From Rhodomicrobium sp. R_RK_3 (GTDB lineage: Bacteria > Pseudomonadota > Alphaproteobacteria > Rhizobiales > Rhodomicrobiaceae), in the NCBI RefSeq assembly GCF_002198715.1, contig NZ_MWLK01000015.1, forward strand, positions 184,656 through 248,655: DNA of 64,000 nucleotides, given 5' to 3'. Shown here one piece after another: positions 7,833 through 16,602 of this stretch. Made by a program: the position numbers and the translations under genes. Position 1 is the stretch's first letter. Each line of letters starts with the position of its first letter. Under the pieces are notes generated by a model. It was not told where the DNA came from. It made no database searches and worked only from the letters and a program-made list of their open reading frames with translations.

Positions 7833-7919
7833 ATGAAGAAAGTTTGGACGAAGCCTCAGGTCAGCCAGCAGGATGTCAGCCTCGAAGTGACGGCTTACGT
7901 CGCAGCGCAGCTGAAGTAG
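7833..7919 (+). CDS. pqqA: PqqA, precursor peptide of pyrroloquinoline quinone
   Basis: A 28-residue peptide. It carries the invariant Glu and Tyr spaced by three residues in LEVTAY (E18, Y22), which are cross-linked by PqqE and become the PQQ skeleton, and the usual lead KxWTKP. AAGGAGAA lies 8 bases before the ATG, giving a strong ribosome site. pqqB starts 16 bases after the stop. Its C-terminal tail after the Tyr (VAAQLK) is of ordinary length. The identification is secure from the motif plus the following pqqB and pqqC. Confidence 0.92.
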   Translation: MKKVWTKPQVSQQDVSLEVTAYVAAQLK

Positions 7920-7935
7920 CGATTTCGCGGGCCTG

Positions 7936-8856
7936 ATGCTCGTCAAAATCCTGGGATCGGCTGCGGGGGGAGGCTTTCCTCAGTGGAACTGCGCGTGCCG
8001 CAACTGCACGGATGTGCGGCGCGGCGTGCCGGGGCTCAAACCTCGCAGTCAATCCTCGCTCGCCGTCAGCGCCGATGGGCTTGGCTGGTGCCTGCTCAAC
8101 GCCTCGCCGGACCTGCGCGCGCAAATCGCGGCGCATGAGGCGCTCGCGCCGGGGACGGAAGACGTTCGCGGCAGTCCACTGAAATCGGTCGTCCTGACCA
8201 ATGCCGATGTCGATCATGTCGCTGGCCTTCTGAATCTGCGCGAGGGCCAGCCGTTTCATCTCTATGCCAGTGCGCGCGTGCTCGAAGCGGTCGCCGCCAA
8301 TCCGATTTTCAACGTGCTGAAGGACGGCGTCGTGACGCGCGTGGCCATCGCCGATGGTGAGAGCTTTGAGCCGGCCGGCTGTCCAGGCCTCGCCATCGAG
8401 CTGTTCACCGTGCCGGGCAAGGTCGCGCTCTATCTCGAAGACCCCGAAGCGGGCGCGAATTTCGGCTCGGATGACGGCGATGTCGTCGGCCTCAAGCTGA
8501 CGGATAAGGCGACGGGCGGCTTCATGTGCTATGTGCCGGGCTGCGCCTCGGTCGATGAGCGGCTGCTGCTGAAATTCGCGGGCGCCTCGGCCTTGTTTTT
8601 CGATGGCACCCTCTATACGGACGACGAGATGATCGCGCTCGGCCTGTCCCAAAAAACCGGCCGCCGCATGGGCCATCTCAGCATCTCCGGCGAGGACGGC
8701 TCGATCGCGCAGCTTGCATCGCTGGACGTGGGGCGCCGCATTTTCATCCATCTCAACAATTCCAACCCCGTATTGCGCGAAGACAGTCCCGAGCGCCGCG
8801 CCACCGAGGCGGCAGGCTGGGACATCGCCGAGGACGGCATGGAGATCGCCCTGTGA
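7936..8856 (+). CDS. pqqB: PqqB, PQQ biosynthesis metallo-beta-lactamase-fold hydroxylase
   Basis: A 306-residue protein of standard length. The diagnostic start LVKILGSAAGGGFPQWNCAC is present, with further Cys (RNC) for the structural zinc site. The metal-binding segment reads NADVDHVAGLL, the PqqB variant of HxHxDH, and later FFDGTLYTDDEM and HLSISG. PqqB hydroxylates the Tyr of the cross-linked PqqA Glu-Tyr product before ring closure by PqqC. The stop overlaps the GTG start of pqqC by 4 bases, so the two are translationally coupled. Confidence 0.96.
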   Translation: MLVKILGSAAGGGFPQWNCACRNCTDVRRGVPGLKPRSQSSLAVSADGLGWCLLNASPDLRAQIAAHEALAPGTEDVRGSPLKSVVLTNADVDHVAGLLNLREGQPFHLYASARVLEAVAANPIFNVLKDGVVTRVAIADGESFEPAGCPGLAIELFTVPGKVALYLEDPEAGANFGSDDGDVVGLKLTDKATGGFMCYVPGCASVDERLLLKFAGASALFFDGTLYTDDEMIALGLSQKTGRRMGHLSISGEDGSIAQLASLDVGRRIFIHLNNSNPVLREDSPERRATEAAGWDIAEDGMEIAL

Positions 8857-9584
8857 ACCGTCCCCTCGATCCGGAAGAGCTGGAAGCCCAAATCCGCGCC
8901 GTCGGGGCGGAGCGCTATCACGACAAGCACCCTTTCCATCACCTGCTGCATGGCGGCAAGTTGAACAAGGGACAGGTGCAGGCATGGGCGCTCAACCGCT
9001 ATTGTTATCAGGCTGCGGTGCCGCGCAAGGACGCCGCCCTCATCGCCCGCACCACCGACCGGCAGCTCCGCCGCGACTGGATCAAGCGCATCCTCGACCA
9101 TGACGGCCAGGGCGGCGAGGAAGGCGGCATCGAGCGCTGGCTGGTGCTGACCGACGGCCTCGGCCTCGACCGCGACTACGTCACCTCGATGCAGGGCGCG
9201 CTGCCCGCCACCCGCTTCGCCGTCGAAGCCTATGTCCGCTTCGTCGCTGAACGCACGCTGGTGGAAGCGGTCGCCTCGTCGCTGACCGAGCTGTTCGCGC
9301 CGAAAATCCACCGCGAGCGGATTTCGGGAATGCTGGAGAATTACGATTTCATCGGCGAGCCGGTGATGGCCTATTTCCGCCGCCGCCTGACCCAGGCGAC
9401 CGACGACGCCGGCTTCGCCCTCGATTACGTCAAGCGCCACGCCCTGACGCGTGAGGCGCAGGACGCCTGCGTTGCCGCCGTGCGCTTCAAATGCGACGTG
9501 CTTTGGGCCCAGCTCGACGCGCTGCACCTTGCCTACGTCACCCCGGCGAACATCCCGCCTGGCGCCTTCCGCCCGCGGGCGTGA
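8853..9584 (+). CDS. pqqC: PqqC, pyrroloquinoline-quinone synthase
   Basis: A 243-residue all-helical cofactorless oxidase that performs the final ring closure and eight-electron oxidation of AHQQ to PQQ. Typical segments: RYHDKHPFHHLLHGGKLNKGQVQAWALNR-type opening, the YYCYQ-like NRYCYQAAVPRKDAALIAR, and YVRFVAERTLVEAVASSLTELFAP. It starts with GTG overlapping the pqqB stop. It is not fused to PqqD, unlike in Methylobacterium-type clusters, and no pqqD or pqqE follows: the next gene, after a 200-base gap, is an unrelated phosphatase. The remaining PQQ genes must be elsewhere if the pathway works. Confidence 0.96.
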   Translation: MNRPLDPEELEAQIRAVGAERYHDKHPFHHLLHGGKLNKGQVQAWALNRYCYQAAVPRKDAALIARTTDRQLRRDWIKRILDHDGQGGEEGGIERWLVLTDGLGLDRDYVTSMQGALPATRFAVEAYVRFVAERTLVEAVASSLTELFAPKIHRERISGMLENYDFIGEPVMAYFRRRLTQATDDAGFALDYVKRHALTREAQDACVAAVRFKCDVLWAQLDALHLAYVTPANIPPGAFRPRA

Positions 9585-9788
9585 TCTGCCGGTGCCGCCA
9601 CGCTGTTACGCCCTCGCGCGCGCCAATTGATGCGTTGCGCAAAAACCTCAATGTCGCTAAAAAGAGGCAGACTGAAAAAGGGGCCCTGGCTGGGCAAGGG
9701 GCGCTGCGCCGATTTGCTACGGCTGTCACACCCCTGAAACGCGAATCCCTGTTATTCACTCTGACATCATTGCGTTTGGGATAGGATC

Positions 9789-10607
9789 GTGCAGCAACCC
9801 AGCGAGCAGGACGGCTTGAGCAAACATTACCGCACGCTCTTCATCTCAGATGTGCATCTGGGCACCAAGGCGTGCCAGGCCTCTCATCTCCTCGAATTTC
9901 TGCGCCGTTACGAAGCCGATACTTATTATCTGGTCGGCGACATCGTCGATTTCTGGCGCATCCGCCGCACGCCGCACTGGCCGCAATCGCATAATGACGT
10001 GGTGCAGAAGCTGTTGCGCAAGGTGCGCAAAGGCGCGCGCTTCATCTACATCCCCGGCAATCACGACGAGGCGCTGCGGGCCTATTGCGGCCAGCAATTC
10101 GGCGGCATCGAGTTTAAGCAGAACGACATCCATGTCACGGCCGACGGCCGCCGCTTCCTGGTCATGCATGGCGACGAGTTCGACGTCGTCATCCAATATG
10201 TAAAATGGCTCGCCTTCCTGGGCGACTGGGCCTATGTGGCCGCGCTCGGCATCAATACCAGCTTCAATAAGGTGCGGCGGCGCTTCGGCTTTTCCTATTG
10301 GTCGCTGTCGGGCTATCTGAAGCACAAGGTGAAGAAGGCGGTGAACTATATCGGCGATTTCGAAACCGCGCTGTCCGGCGAGGCCAAGCGCCATGCCGCC
10401 GAGGGCGTGATCTGCGGCCATATCCATTTCGCCGCCATCCGCGAGATCGCCGGCACCACCTATATCAATTGCGGCGACTGGGTCGAAAGCGCGACGGCGG
10501 TCGGCGAGACGCATGACGGCAAATTCGAGCTGATCCGCTGGCTGGACGTGCTCGAGGCGGAACAGGCGGATGCCATGGCGCTGAGCCAGACCGCCGCCGC
10601 CGCCTAA
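9789..10607 (+). CDS. Metallophosphoesterase, LpxH-like UDP-2,3-diacylglucosamine diphosphatase family
   Basis: A 272-residue calcineurin-like phosphoesterase. The metal-ligand motifs are in order: LFISDVHLG (residues 17-25), LVGDIVDFW (about 48), IPGNHDE (about 88), MHGDEFD (about 128) and GHIHFA near 205. The family includes LpxH, which hydrolyses UDP-2,3-diacylglucosamine in lipid A synthesis, but this subgroup, paired with a GT4 glycosyltransferase, may act on another lipid-linked or nucleotide substrate. It starts with GTG behind GGGATAGGA. Its stop overlaps the next start (TAATG). Confidence 0.8.
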   Translation: MQQPSEQDGLSKHYRTLFISDVHLGTKACQASHLLEFLRRYEADTYYLVGDIVDFWRIRRTPHWPQSHNDVVQKLLRKVRKGARFIYIPGNHDEALRAYCGQQFGGIEFKQNDIHVTADGRRFLVMHGDEFDVVIQYVKWLAFLGDWAYVAALGINTSFNKVRRRFGFSYWSLSGYLKHKVKKAVNYIGDFETALSGEAKRHAAEGVICGHIHFAAIREIAGTTYINCGDWVESATAVGETHDGKFELIRWLDVLEAEQADAMALSQTAAAA

Positions 10608-11623
10608 TGCGCCTCCTGATCGCGACCGACGCCTGGCGCCCGCAGGTGAACGGTGTGGTGCAGACCTATGAGCGGCTGGCCGAGGAGCTGAGGCTGCTCG
10701 GCCATGAGCCGGAATTCCTGACGCCGAACGGCTTCCGCACCGTGCCGTTGCCGACCTATCCCGAAATCCGGCTGGCCATGATTACGCCCGGACAGGCGCG
10801 CAGCCGCATCGCCGCCTTCCGGCCCGACCGCGTCCATATCGCCACCGAAGGCACCATCGGCCTCGCGGTACGGTCCTGCTGCCTGCGCCAGGGGCGGCCG
10901 TTTACGACCAGCTATCACACGCGCTTTCCGGAATATCTGCATGCCCGGCTGCCGGTGCCGGAAAGCTGGGGCTATGCGCTGGAGCGCTGGTTCCACAACG
11001 CCGGCAACGGCATCATGGTCGCCACGCAATCGCTGAGGCGGGAGCTTGCCGGCAAGGGCCTGCAACGGCTGATGCCCTGGACGCGCGGCGTCGACACCAA
11101 ACTGTTTCGCCCGCGCGACATCCGGCTGTTCGGCGAGGGGCCGGTGTTCCTCTATGTCGGCCGGGTGGCGGTGGAGAAGAATATCGGCGCCTTTCTCGGC
11201 CTCGACCTGCCGGGGCGGAAAGTCGTCGTCGGCGGCGGCCCGCAGCTTGCGGCGCTGAAGGCGGAATTCCCGCAGGCCCATTTCACCGGCCCGCTCCGGG
11301 GCGAGGCGCTCGCCGAAGCCTTCGCCTCGGCGGACGTCTTCGTCTTCCCCAGCCGCACCGACACTTACGGCGTCGTGATCCTGGAAGCGCTGGCCTCGGG
11401 CCTGCCGGTCGCGGCCTTTCCGGTCACCGGGCCGAAGGACATCGTGCAGCATGGCGCGGTCGGCTATCTGAGCGAGGATTTGCGGGACGCAGCCATGCGC
11501 GCCCTGGCGATGGACCGCGCCGCTTGCCGCGACTATGCTCTTGGCTTCAGTTGGGAAAATTGCGCCCGCCAATTCGTCCAGAACATCGCCTCCATCTCCA
11601 ACACCCCACCGGACCAGCCATGA
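10607..11623 (+). CDS. GT4-family glycosyltransferase
   Basis: A 338-residue two-domain GT-B enzyme. The N-terminal domain opens with LLIATDAWRPQVNGVVQTYERL, typical of alpha-mannosyltransferase and SqdX-like members that bind the acceptor at a Gly-Val loop. The C-terminal donor domain shows VFLYVGRVAVEKN and the EX7E-type motif FPSRTDTYGVVILEALASGLPV. It probably transfers a sugar from a nucleotide donor to a membrane lipid. It overlaps the phosphatase upstream by one base and the dehydratase downstream by 4 bases (ATGA), so the three are translated as a unit. Confidence 0.85.
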   Translation: MRLLIATDAWRPQVNGVVQTYERLAEELRLLGHEPEFLTPNGFRTVPLPTYPEIRLAMITPGQARSRIAAFRPDRVHIATEGTIGLAVRSCCLRQGRPFTTSYHTRFPEYLHARLPVPESWGYALERWFHNAGNGIMVATQSLRRELAGKGLQRLMPWTRGVDTKLFRPRDIRLFGEGPVFLYVGRVAVEKNIGAFLGLDLPGRKVVVGGGPQLAALKAEFPQAHFTGPLRGEALAEAFASADVFVFPSRTDTYGVVILEALASGLPVAAFPVTGPKDIVQHGAVGYLSEDLRDAAMRALAMDRAACRDYALGFSWENCARQFVQNIASISNTPPDQP

Positions 11624-12615
11624 CAGAGCCCCTCCGCCTTCCGGCCATCGAAGATCTGCGCGACGCCGCAACCCGTATCGCTCCCTTCGCGGTGCGCACG
11701 CCGCTGCTGGAATCGGCCTTTCTGAATGAGCGGCTGGGCACGCGGGTGCTCTTGAAAGCGGAAGTGCTGCAGCGGACCGGCAGCTTCAAATTCCGCGGCG
11801 CTTACAACACCATCTCGCGCATCGACGCGAAGGTTTATCCCGGCGGGGTGGTCGCCTGTTCGTCCGGCAATCACGCGCAGGGCGTCGCCGAAGCGGCGCG
11901 GCTGTGCGGCATCCCGGCGGTCATCGTGATGCCGGCGGATGCGCCCGCGATTAAGGTTGCGCGGACGAAGCGTTCAGGCGCCGAAGTCGTGCATTTCGAC
12001 CGCTTCAGCGAAGACCGCGAGGCCATCGCCGCCGCCATCGCCAAGGAGCGCGGCGCGCAATATGTGGCGCCCTTCGACAATTTCCACGTCATTGCCGGCC
12101 AGGGCACGGCCGGCCTCGAACTCGCCGAGCAGGCCAAGGCCGCCGGCGCGGATTTGGAAGCGGTATTCGTCCCCGTCAGCGGCGGCGGACTGGCGGCGGG
12201 CGTCGCGCTCGCCATGGCCGAGGCGATGCCCGAGTGCCGCGTGCACTCCGTCGAGCCACGCGGCTTCGACGATTACGCCCGCTCGCTGAAGAGTGGCCAG
12301 CGCGAACTGAACGCCCCCGGCGCCAAGTCGGTCCTGGACTCGCTGCTGATCCACCAGCCCGGCGAGCTGACCTTCGCCATCAACCGTGACCGCCTCGGTG
12401 CCGGCGTGGTGGTCACCGACGCCCAGGCGCTGGCGGCGGTCGCGTTTGCGTTCAACGAGCTGAAACTGGTGGTCGAGCCGGGCGGCGCGGCGGCGCTCGC
12501 CGGGCTGTTGTCTGGCGAGTACAAGCTTTCAGGCAAGCCCGTCGCGGTCGTGCTCTCGGGCGGCAATATCGACCCGGATATCCTGGCCGATGCGCTGGCG
12601 ATGGATGCGGCTTAG
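11620..12615 (+). CDS. Threonine/serine dehydratase (PLP, fold type II)
   Basis: A 331-residue pyridoxal-phosphate enzyme. The Schiff-base Lys lies in GSFKFRGAYN (about residue 50), the substrate loop is SSGNHAQGVA, and the phosphate-binding Gly-rich loop is SGGGLAAG; VLSGGNID near the end is also conserved. It lacks the C-terminal regulatory ACT domain of biosynthetic IlvA, so it resembles catabolic threonine ammonia-lyase or serine racemase. The ATG at 11620 overlapping the upstream stop is chosen over the open frame from 11524, since the extra 32 residues match no family sequence. Product expected: 2-oxobutanoate or pyruvate plus ammonia. Confidence 0.87.
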   Translation: MTEPLRLPAIEDLRDAATRIAPFAVRTPLLESAFLNERLGTRVLLKAEVLQRTGSFKFRGAYNTISRIDAKVYPGGVVACSSGNHAQGVAEAARLCGIPAVIVMPADAPAIKVARTKRSGAEVVHFDRFSEDREAIAAAIAKERGAQYVAPFDNFHVIAGQGTAGLELAEQAKAAGADLEAVFVPVSGGGLAAGVALAMAEAMPECRVHSVEPRGFDDYARSLKSGQRELNAPGAKSVLDSLLIHQPGELTFAINRDRLGAGVVVTDAQALAAVAFAFNELKLVVEPGGAAALAGLLSGEYKLSGKPVAVVLSGGNIDPDILADALAMDAA

Positions 12616-12619
12616 AGAC

Positions 12620-13786
12620 ATGCTTTCAAAAGCCATGGGTTTCGTGGCCGCGGCGATCGTCGCCGCCGGTCTCGGCGGAGCGGCGGCTGACGAGCGCGCC
12701 AGCATCAAGAGCACCGTCGACGAGGCGGTCGGCCCGGTCATGCAGAAATTCGGCGTGCCCGGCATGGCGGTCGGCATCGTCACGAAGGACGGGCAATATG
12801 TCTTCGACTATGGCGTGGCATCGAAGGAAACCGGGCAGCCCGTGACGGACACGACGCTGTTCGAGATCGGCTCGGTGACCAAGACCTTCACCGCCACGCT
12901 CGCGGCTTACGCGCAGATCAAGGGCCATCTCCAGCTCGCCGACAGCGTCAGCAAGCACCTGACCTCCTTGAGGGGAAGCAGCCTCGACCAGGTGACCGTG
13001 CTGCAGCTCGCGACCCACACGCCGGGCGGTTTTCCGCTGCAAGTGCCGGACGAGGTGACCGACGCTGACCAGCTCATGGCCTATTTCCGCAACTGGAAGC
13101 CGGCCTACGCGCCGGGCACCACGCGGACTTATTCCAATCCCTCGGTGGCTTTACTCGGCATGGTCGCGGCCAAGAGCATGAACGGGGATTTTGCCGCGCT
13201 GCTGCAGGGCAAGCTCTTCGCTCCCCTCGGCATGAGCCGCAGCTTTCTGGCGATATCGGAAGCCGAGCAGCGCGACTACGCGCAGGGCTATACGAAGACG
13301 GACGCGCCGGTCCGGATGTCGCCCGGCGTGATCGCCTCCGAGGCCTACGGATTGCGGATGACGGCGGGTGATCTGCTGCGCTTCGTCCAGGCGAATATGG
13401 GCATGCTGAGCCTCGACGCGGAGCTGCAGCAGGCGATAACGGCGACGCATACGGGCTATTTCCGTGTCGGTGAGATGACGCAGGATCTGATCTGGGAGCA
13501 ATATGCCTACCCGGCCGAACTGACGTCGCTGCTGGCCGGCAATTCCGCCAAAATCGCTTTGGAGCCCAACGCGGCTTCCGCGATCGATCCGACCCTGCCG
13601 CCCCGGGAGGGCGTTCTCATCAACAAGACCGGCTCGACCAATGGCTTCGGCGCCTATGTGGCCTTCGTCCCGGCGAAGAAAATCGGCGTTGTGCTGCTGG
13701 CGAACAAGAATTACCCGATCGAGGCGCGCGTGACGGCGGCACACCGGATCCTGACGGGCTTGGACGCGAACGCAGCGAAAGATTGA
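12620..13786 (+). CDS. Class C beta-lactamase-like serine hydrolase (AmpC-like)
   Basis: A 388-residue exported protein. The signal peptide covers about residues 1-23 (MGFVAAAIVAAGLGGAAA). All three penicillin-recognising motifs are in place at AmpC spacing: SVTK at 85-88, YSN in TYSNPSVALLG, and KTG in LINKTGSTNGFGAYV. The length matches AmpC, so it may hydrolyse cephalosporins in the periplasm, although esterases of the same fold share the motifs. No AmpR gene is adjacent. The start is 4 bases after the dehydratase stop; ATGs at 12620 and 12635 both leave an intact signal peptide. Confidence 0.82.
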   Translation: MLSKAMGFVAAAIVAAGLGGAAADERASIKSTVDEAVGPVMQKFGVPGMAVGIVTKDGQYVFDYGVASKETGQPVTDTTLFEIGSVTKTFTATLAAYAQIKGHLQLADSVSKHLTSLRGSSLDQVTVLQLATHTPGGFPLQVPDEVTDADQLMAYFRNWKPAYAPGTTRTYSNPSVALLGMVAAKSMNGDFAALLQGKLFAPLGMSRSFLAISEAEQRDYAQGYTKTDAPVRMSPGVIASEAYGLRMTAGDLLRFVQANMGMLSLDAELQQAITATHTGYFRVGEMTQDLIWEQYAYPAELTSLLAGNSAKIALEPNAASAIDPTLPPREGVLINKTGSTNGFGAYVAFVPAKKIGVVLLANKNYPIEARVTAAHRILTGLDANAAKD

Positions 13787-13830
13787 GATCGGTCTGGCGG
13801 GCGGCGCGGCCGGACTTGCGCTCGACACTT

Positions 13831-13937
13831 GTCATTCCCGCGCAAGCGGGAATCCAGTACTCCGCAGCGATCGCGTTGAGGCATCGCCTGACGGCTTTTG
13901 TTGCCCTTTACTGGATCCCCGGTCGCGCGGGGATGAC
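13831..13937. repeat. Dispersed repeat family A, copy 3
   Basis: GTCATTCCCGCGCAAGCGGG at the left and ACTGGATCCCCGGTCGCGCG at the right form the inverted arms. The copy sits exactly between two convergent genes, and its right end is 3 bases from the stop of the reductase gene. Confidence 0.85.
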
Positions 13938-13940
13938 GAC

Positions 13941-14927
13941 TCAAACCGTCGCCAGTGTCCGGTCATAGGGTGCGTCGAAATTCAGCTCCGGGCCGAGCGG
14001 GATGATACCGGTCGGATTGATCTGGCGGTGCGAGCCGTAATAATGGTGCTTGATGTGGTCCATGTTCACCGTGCCGCGAATGCCCGGTGACTGGTAAAGC
14101 GCCCGCAGATAGTTCGACAGATTGGGATAATCCGCGATCCGACGCTTGTTGCATTTGAAGTGGCTGTAATAGACCGCGTCGAAACGCAGCAGCGTCGTGA
14201 ACAGCCGCCAGTCGGCCTCGGTCGGCGTCGCGCCGGCGAGATAAAGCTGGCGGCTCAGCTTGTCGTCCAGCCAGTCCAGCGCGGCGAACAGCGCCATATA
14301 GGCCTTCTCATAGGCGGGCTGGAGCGTGGCGAACCCGGCTTTGTAGACGCCGTTATTGACGTCCTCATAGACCCGCACATTGACCGTATCGATGATCTCG
14401 CGCAGAGCGGGCGGGCAAAAATCCCCGGCCCGCGCGCCGACGCCGTCGAAGGCGCCGTTGAACATGCGGATGATCTCGGAGGATTCATTGGAGACGATGG
14501 TCTCCTGCTGCTTGTCCCACAGCACCGGCACGGTAACGCGGCCGGTAAAATCGGGCTTGGCCTTGAGGTAGACCTCGTAAAGCCGGTCCTTGCCGTTGAC
14601 GCGGTCGCCGGTCGCGCCGGGGAAATCGGTGGCGAAGGTCCAGCCCTCCTCGAGCATCAGCGGGTGAACGACATCGACGGAGACGATCTCCTCGAGGCCC
14701 TTCAGCACGCGAAAGATCAGCGTGCGGTGCGCCCAGGGGCAGGCCAGCGAGACATAGAGATGATAGCGGCCGCGCTCCGCCTTGAAGCCGCCGGTGCCGC
14801 TCGGGCCGGGGCTGCCGTCGGCCGTCACCCAGTTGCGGAAGGAGGATTTCTGGCGCTGGAACTGGCCGCCGGTCGAGGCGGTATCGTACCATTTGTCGTG
14901 CCAGACGCCATCGACCAGAAGACCCAT
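13941..14927 (-). CDS. Glutathionyl-hydroquinone reductase (Xi-class glutathione transferase)
   Basis: A 328-residue protein of YqjG/ECM4 type. The catalytic Cys is in LACPWAHRTLI (C63), the family hallmark, with the N-terminal QRQKSSFRNWVTADG segment and a C-terminal helical domain containing SHFKCNKRRI, DYPNLSNYLRALYQ and the tail MDHIKHHYYGSH. The enzyme removes glutathione from glutathionyl-hydroquinones in the cytoplasm and supports quinone detoxification. It is a single gene, divergent from the GNAT gene 260 bases away. Confidence 0.93.
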   Translation of the reverse strand: MGLLVDGVWHDKWYDTASTGGQFQRQKSSFRNWVTADGSPGPSGTGGFKAERGRYHLYVSLACPWAHRTLIFRVLKGLEEIVSVDVVHPLMLEEGWTFATDFPGATGDRVNGKDRLYEVYLKAKPDFTGRVTVPVLWDKQQETIVSNESSEIIRMFNGAFDGVGARAGDFCPPALREIIDTVNVRVYEDVNNGVYKAGFATLQPAYEKAYMALFAALDWLDDKLSRQLYLAGATPTEADWRLFTTLLRFDAVYYSHFKCNKRRIADYPNLSNYLRALYQSPGIRGTVNMDHIKHHYYGSHRQINPTGIIPLGPELNFDAPYDRTLATV

Positions 14928-15189
14928 CGTTTTCGCCCTTCATCCTTCGCAGCCACTGACGCCATATCGCATCTGGACGCCGCCATCCACCCATGCTATG
15001 GCCCCCTCGCCATGATGACGAAACCCGCCCTTGCGCGCAAAGTTGCGCTGCTCCGACGACGCTGAAGCTCACCGAAGCTTTCGCGGCTCGGAAGGCATGT
15101 CATGGCGCGAGGACCGGCTTTGCCGTCCCGCATGATCGCCTGCCGAATGCTCCTCTCGCCCATTAGAGACTAGGACAGGCGACCTCGTA

Positions 15190-15711
15190 ATGCCCTGCGT
15201 TTTTTCGATCCGGCCGCAATCGCCGGAGGATGCTCTCGCCGTTGATGCCCTGCACGAAGCCGCCTTCGGGCCCGGCCGGTTCGCCCGCACCGCCTACCGC
15301 ATCCGGGAGGCGGCGACCCGGCCGCCGCTGATCGCGCTGACCGCCCGGCACGAGGATCGCGTGATCGGCGCCATCCAGTTCGCCGCCATCACCATCGGGG
15401 GGCGGCGCGGCGCAATGCTATTGGGCCCACTTGCCATCGCGCCCGAACACAAAAATCAGGGCTGTGGTTTACAACTGATGAATCACGGCCTTGCCGAGGC
15501 GTCCCGGCTCGGCTTCCGCCTGGTCGTCCTGATCGGCGATCTGCCCTATTACAGCCGCGCCGGTTTCGCGGTGATACCGCGCGGCCAGATCCACCTCCCC
15601 GGTCCGGCCGATCCGGCGCGTTTCCTCGCCAAAGCCTTGCAGCCGGGCGCACTGGCGGAATATTCCGGCCTCGTCGCGGCGGATAATGAGCCTCCGCCGC
15701 GCATGGATTGA
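15190..15711 (+). CDS. GNAT-family N-acetyltransferase
   Basis: A 173-residue YhbS-like acetyltransferase. The acetyl-CoA loop is in LGPLAIAPEHKNQGCGLQLMNHGL (about residues 75-100), with an R/QxxGxG/A pattern as KNQGCG, followed by LVVLIGDLPYYSRAGF, a conserved motif of this subgroup. The acceptor is unknown. It is a single gene in front of the lpt block; the 262-base region upstream to the divergent reductase contains nothing I recognise. Confidence 0.85.
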   Translation: MPCVFSIRPQSPEDALAVDALHEAAFGPGRFARTAYRIREAATRPPLIALTARHEDRVIGAIQFAAITIGGRRGAMLLGPLAIAPEHKNQGCGLQLMNHGLAEASRLGFRLVVLIGDLPYYSRAGFAVIPRGQIHLPGPADPARFLAKALQPGALAEYSGLVAADNEPPPRMD

Positions 15712-15915
15712 AGGCGGTAGCCGATTCGACCTCCCGGTCTCCGTGGCCGCGATGGGGGCCGGTGGGGCTATCCTGGCGCTTAACGGTGGTGAGGCAAGCG
15801 CTTGCGGCGCGGCCCCGACCCGGCGGATGGCCCCAAATTGCCGCTCCGCACCATAATTTTGCGCTGCGCAACGACTATGGTAAGTTGCGCTTCGCGGGGA
15901 AGGACGACATCCAGC

Positions 15916-16602
15916 ATGGCTATCGACTCGCAAATCCGGTCGGCGCCGGTCCGCTTCGGCGGCTTGCCGGGCGCCATCGACCGCACACGGGCGCTGCGCT
16001 CGGCCAAGCGGCACAGCGCGCGGGTCAGGACGCTGCGCTGGCTTCTGCCTGTCCTGTGCGTATGTGTAGCGGCCCTGTATTTCCTGCCGATGCAGTATTC
16101 GGTGGAGATCGCCGGGGGCGAGGCGTCGGTCAAGGACGTCGTGCTTTCGGACGGGGGGCTGAAAATGGTTAATCCGCGTATCAAGGGCGTGCACGAGAAA
16201 TACGGCGTCTACGATATCAGGGCGGAGGACGCCACCCAGCAGATAAAGAATCCCGAACTGATGACACTGAACGTAATCAACGCCGAGATCGTCTCCCCGA
16301 GCGGCCAGCGCACCGTGCTGACGGCGCCATCAGGCCTGTACCAGCAAAAGCTGGAAGAGTTGACTTTCGACAATGGCGTGCTGATCGGCGGCGACGCGGG
16401 CATTGCCGGCAAGCTGAAAACGGCGACGGCGTATATGCAGAGCAACAAGCTGGTTTCGACCGATCCGGTGGACCTCGCCTTCCACAGCAGCACCATCAAG
16501 GCGCAATCCATGACCTATTATTCCAGCGAGGGCCGCGCCATTTTCGAAGGCAACGTCAAGGTCCACCTGGAACGCCAGCCGCAGCAGGGAGCCCAGCGAT
16601 GA
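15916..16602 (+). CDS. lptC: LptC, LPS-export inner-membrane protein
   Basis: A 228-residue protein. One N-terminal membrane anchor (LRWLLPVLCVCVAALYFLP, about residues 40-58) is followed by a periplasmic beta-jellyroll with repeated short strands, for example VLTAPSGLYQQKLEELTFDNG and VDLAFHSSTIKAQSMTYY. LptC joins the LptBFG transporter to LptA and passes lipopolysaccharide across the periplasm. The ATG at 15916 is chosen because it gives the normal N-terminus; the open frame upstream begins with low-quality sequence. It overlaps lptA by 4 bases. Confidence 0.92.
   Translation: MAIDSQIRSAPVRFGGLPGAIDRTRALRSAKRHSARVRTLRWLLPVLCVCVAALYFLPMQYSVEIAGGEASVKDVVLSDGGLKMVNPRIKGVHEKYGVYDIRAEDATQQIKNPELMTLNVINAEIVSPSGQRTVLTAPSGLYQQKLEELTFDNGVLIGGDAGIAGKLKTATAYMQSNKLVSTDPVDLAFHSSTIKAQSMTYYSSEGRAIFEGNVKVHLERQPQQGAQR

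Noticed and set aside
9585..9788. A possible pqqD between pqqC and the phosphatase
   Set aside because: No frame of about 90 residues with the PqqD pattern exists in the 204 bases; the short frames are shadows of the end of pqqC.
15003..15063. A 17-codon frame starting ATGATGACGAAACCC
   Set aside because: No ribosome site, no motif and no context; too short to support.
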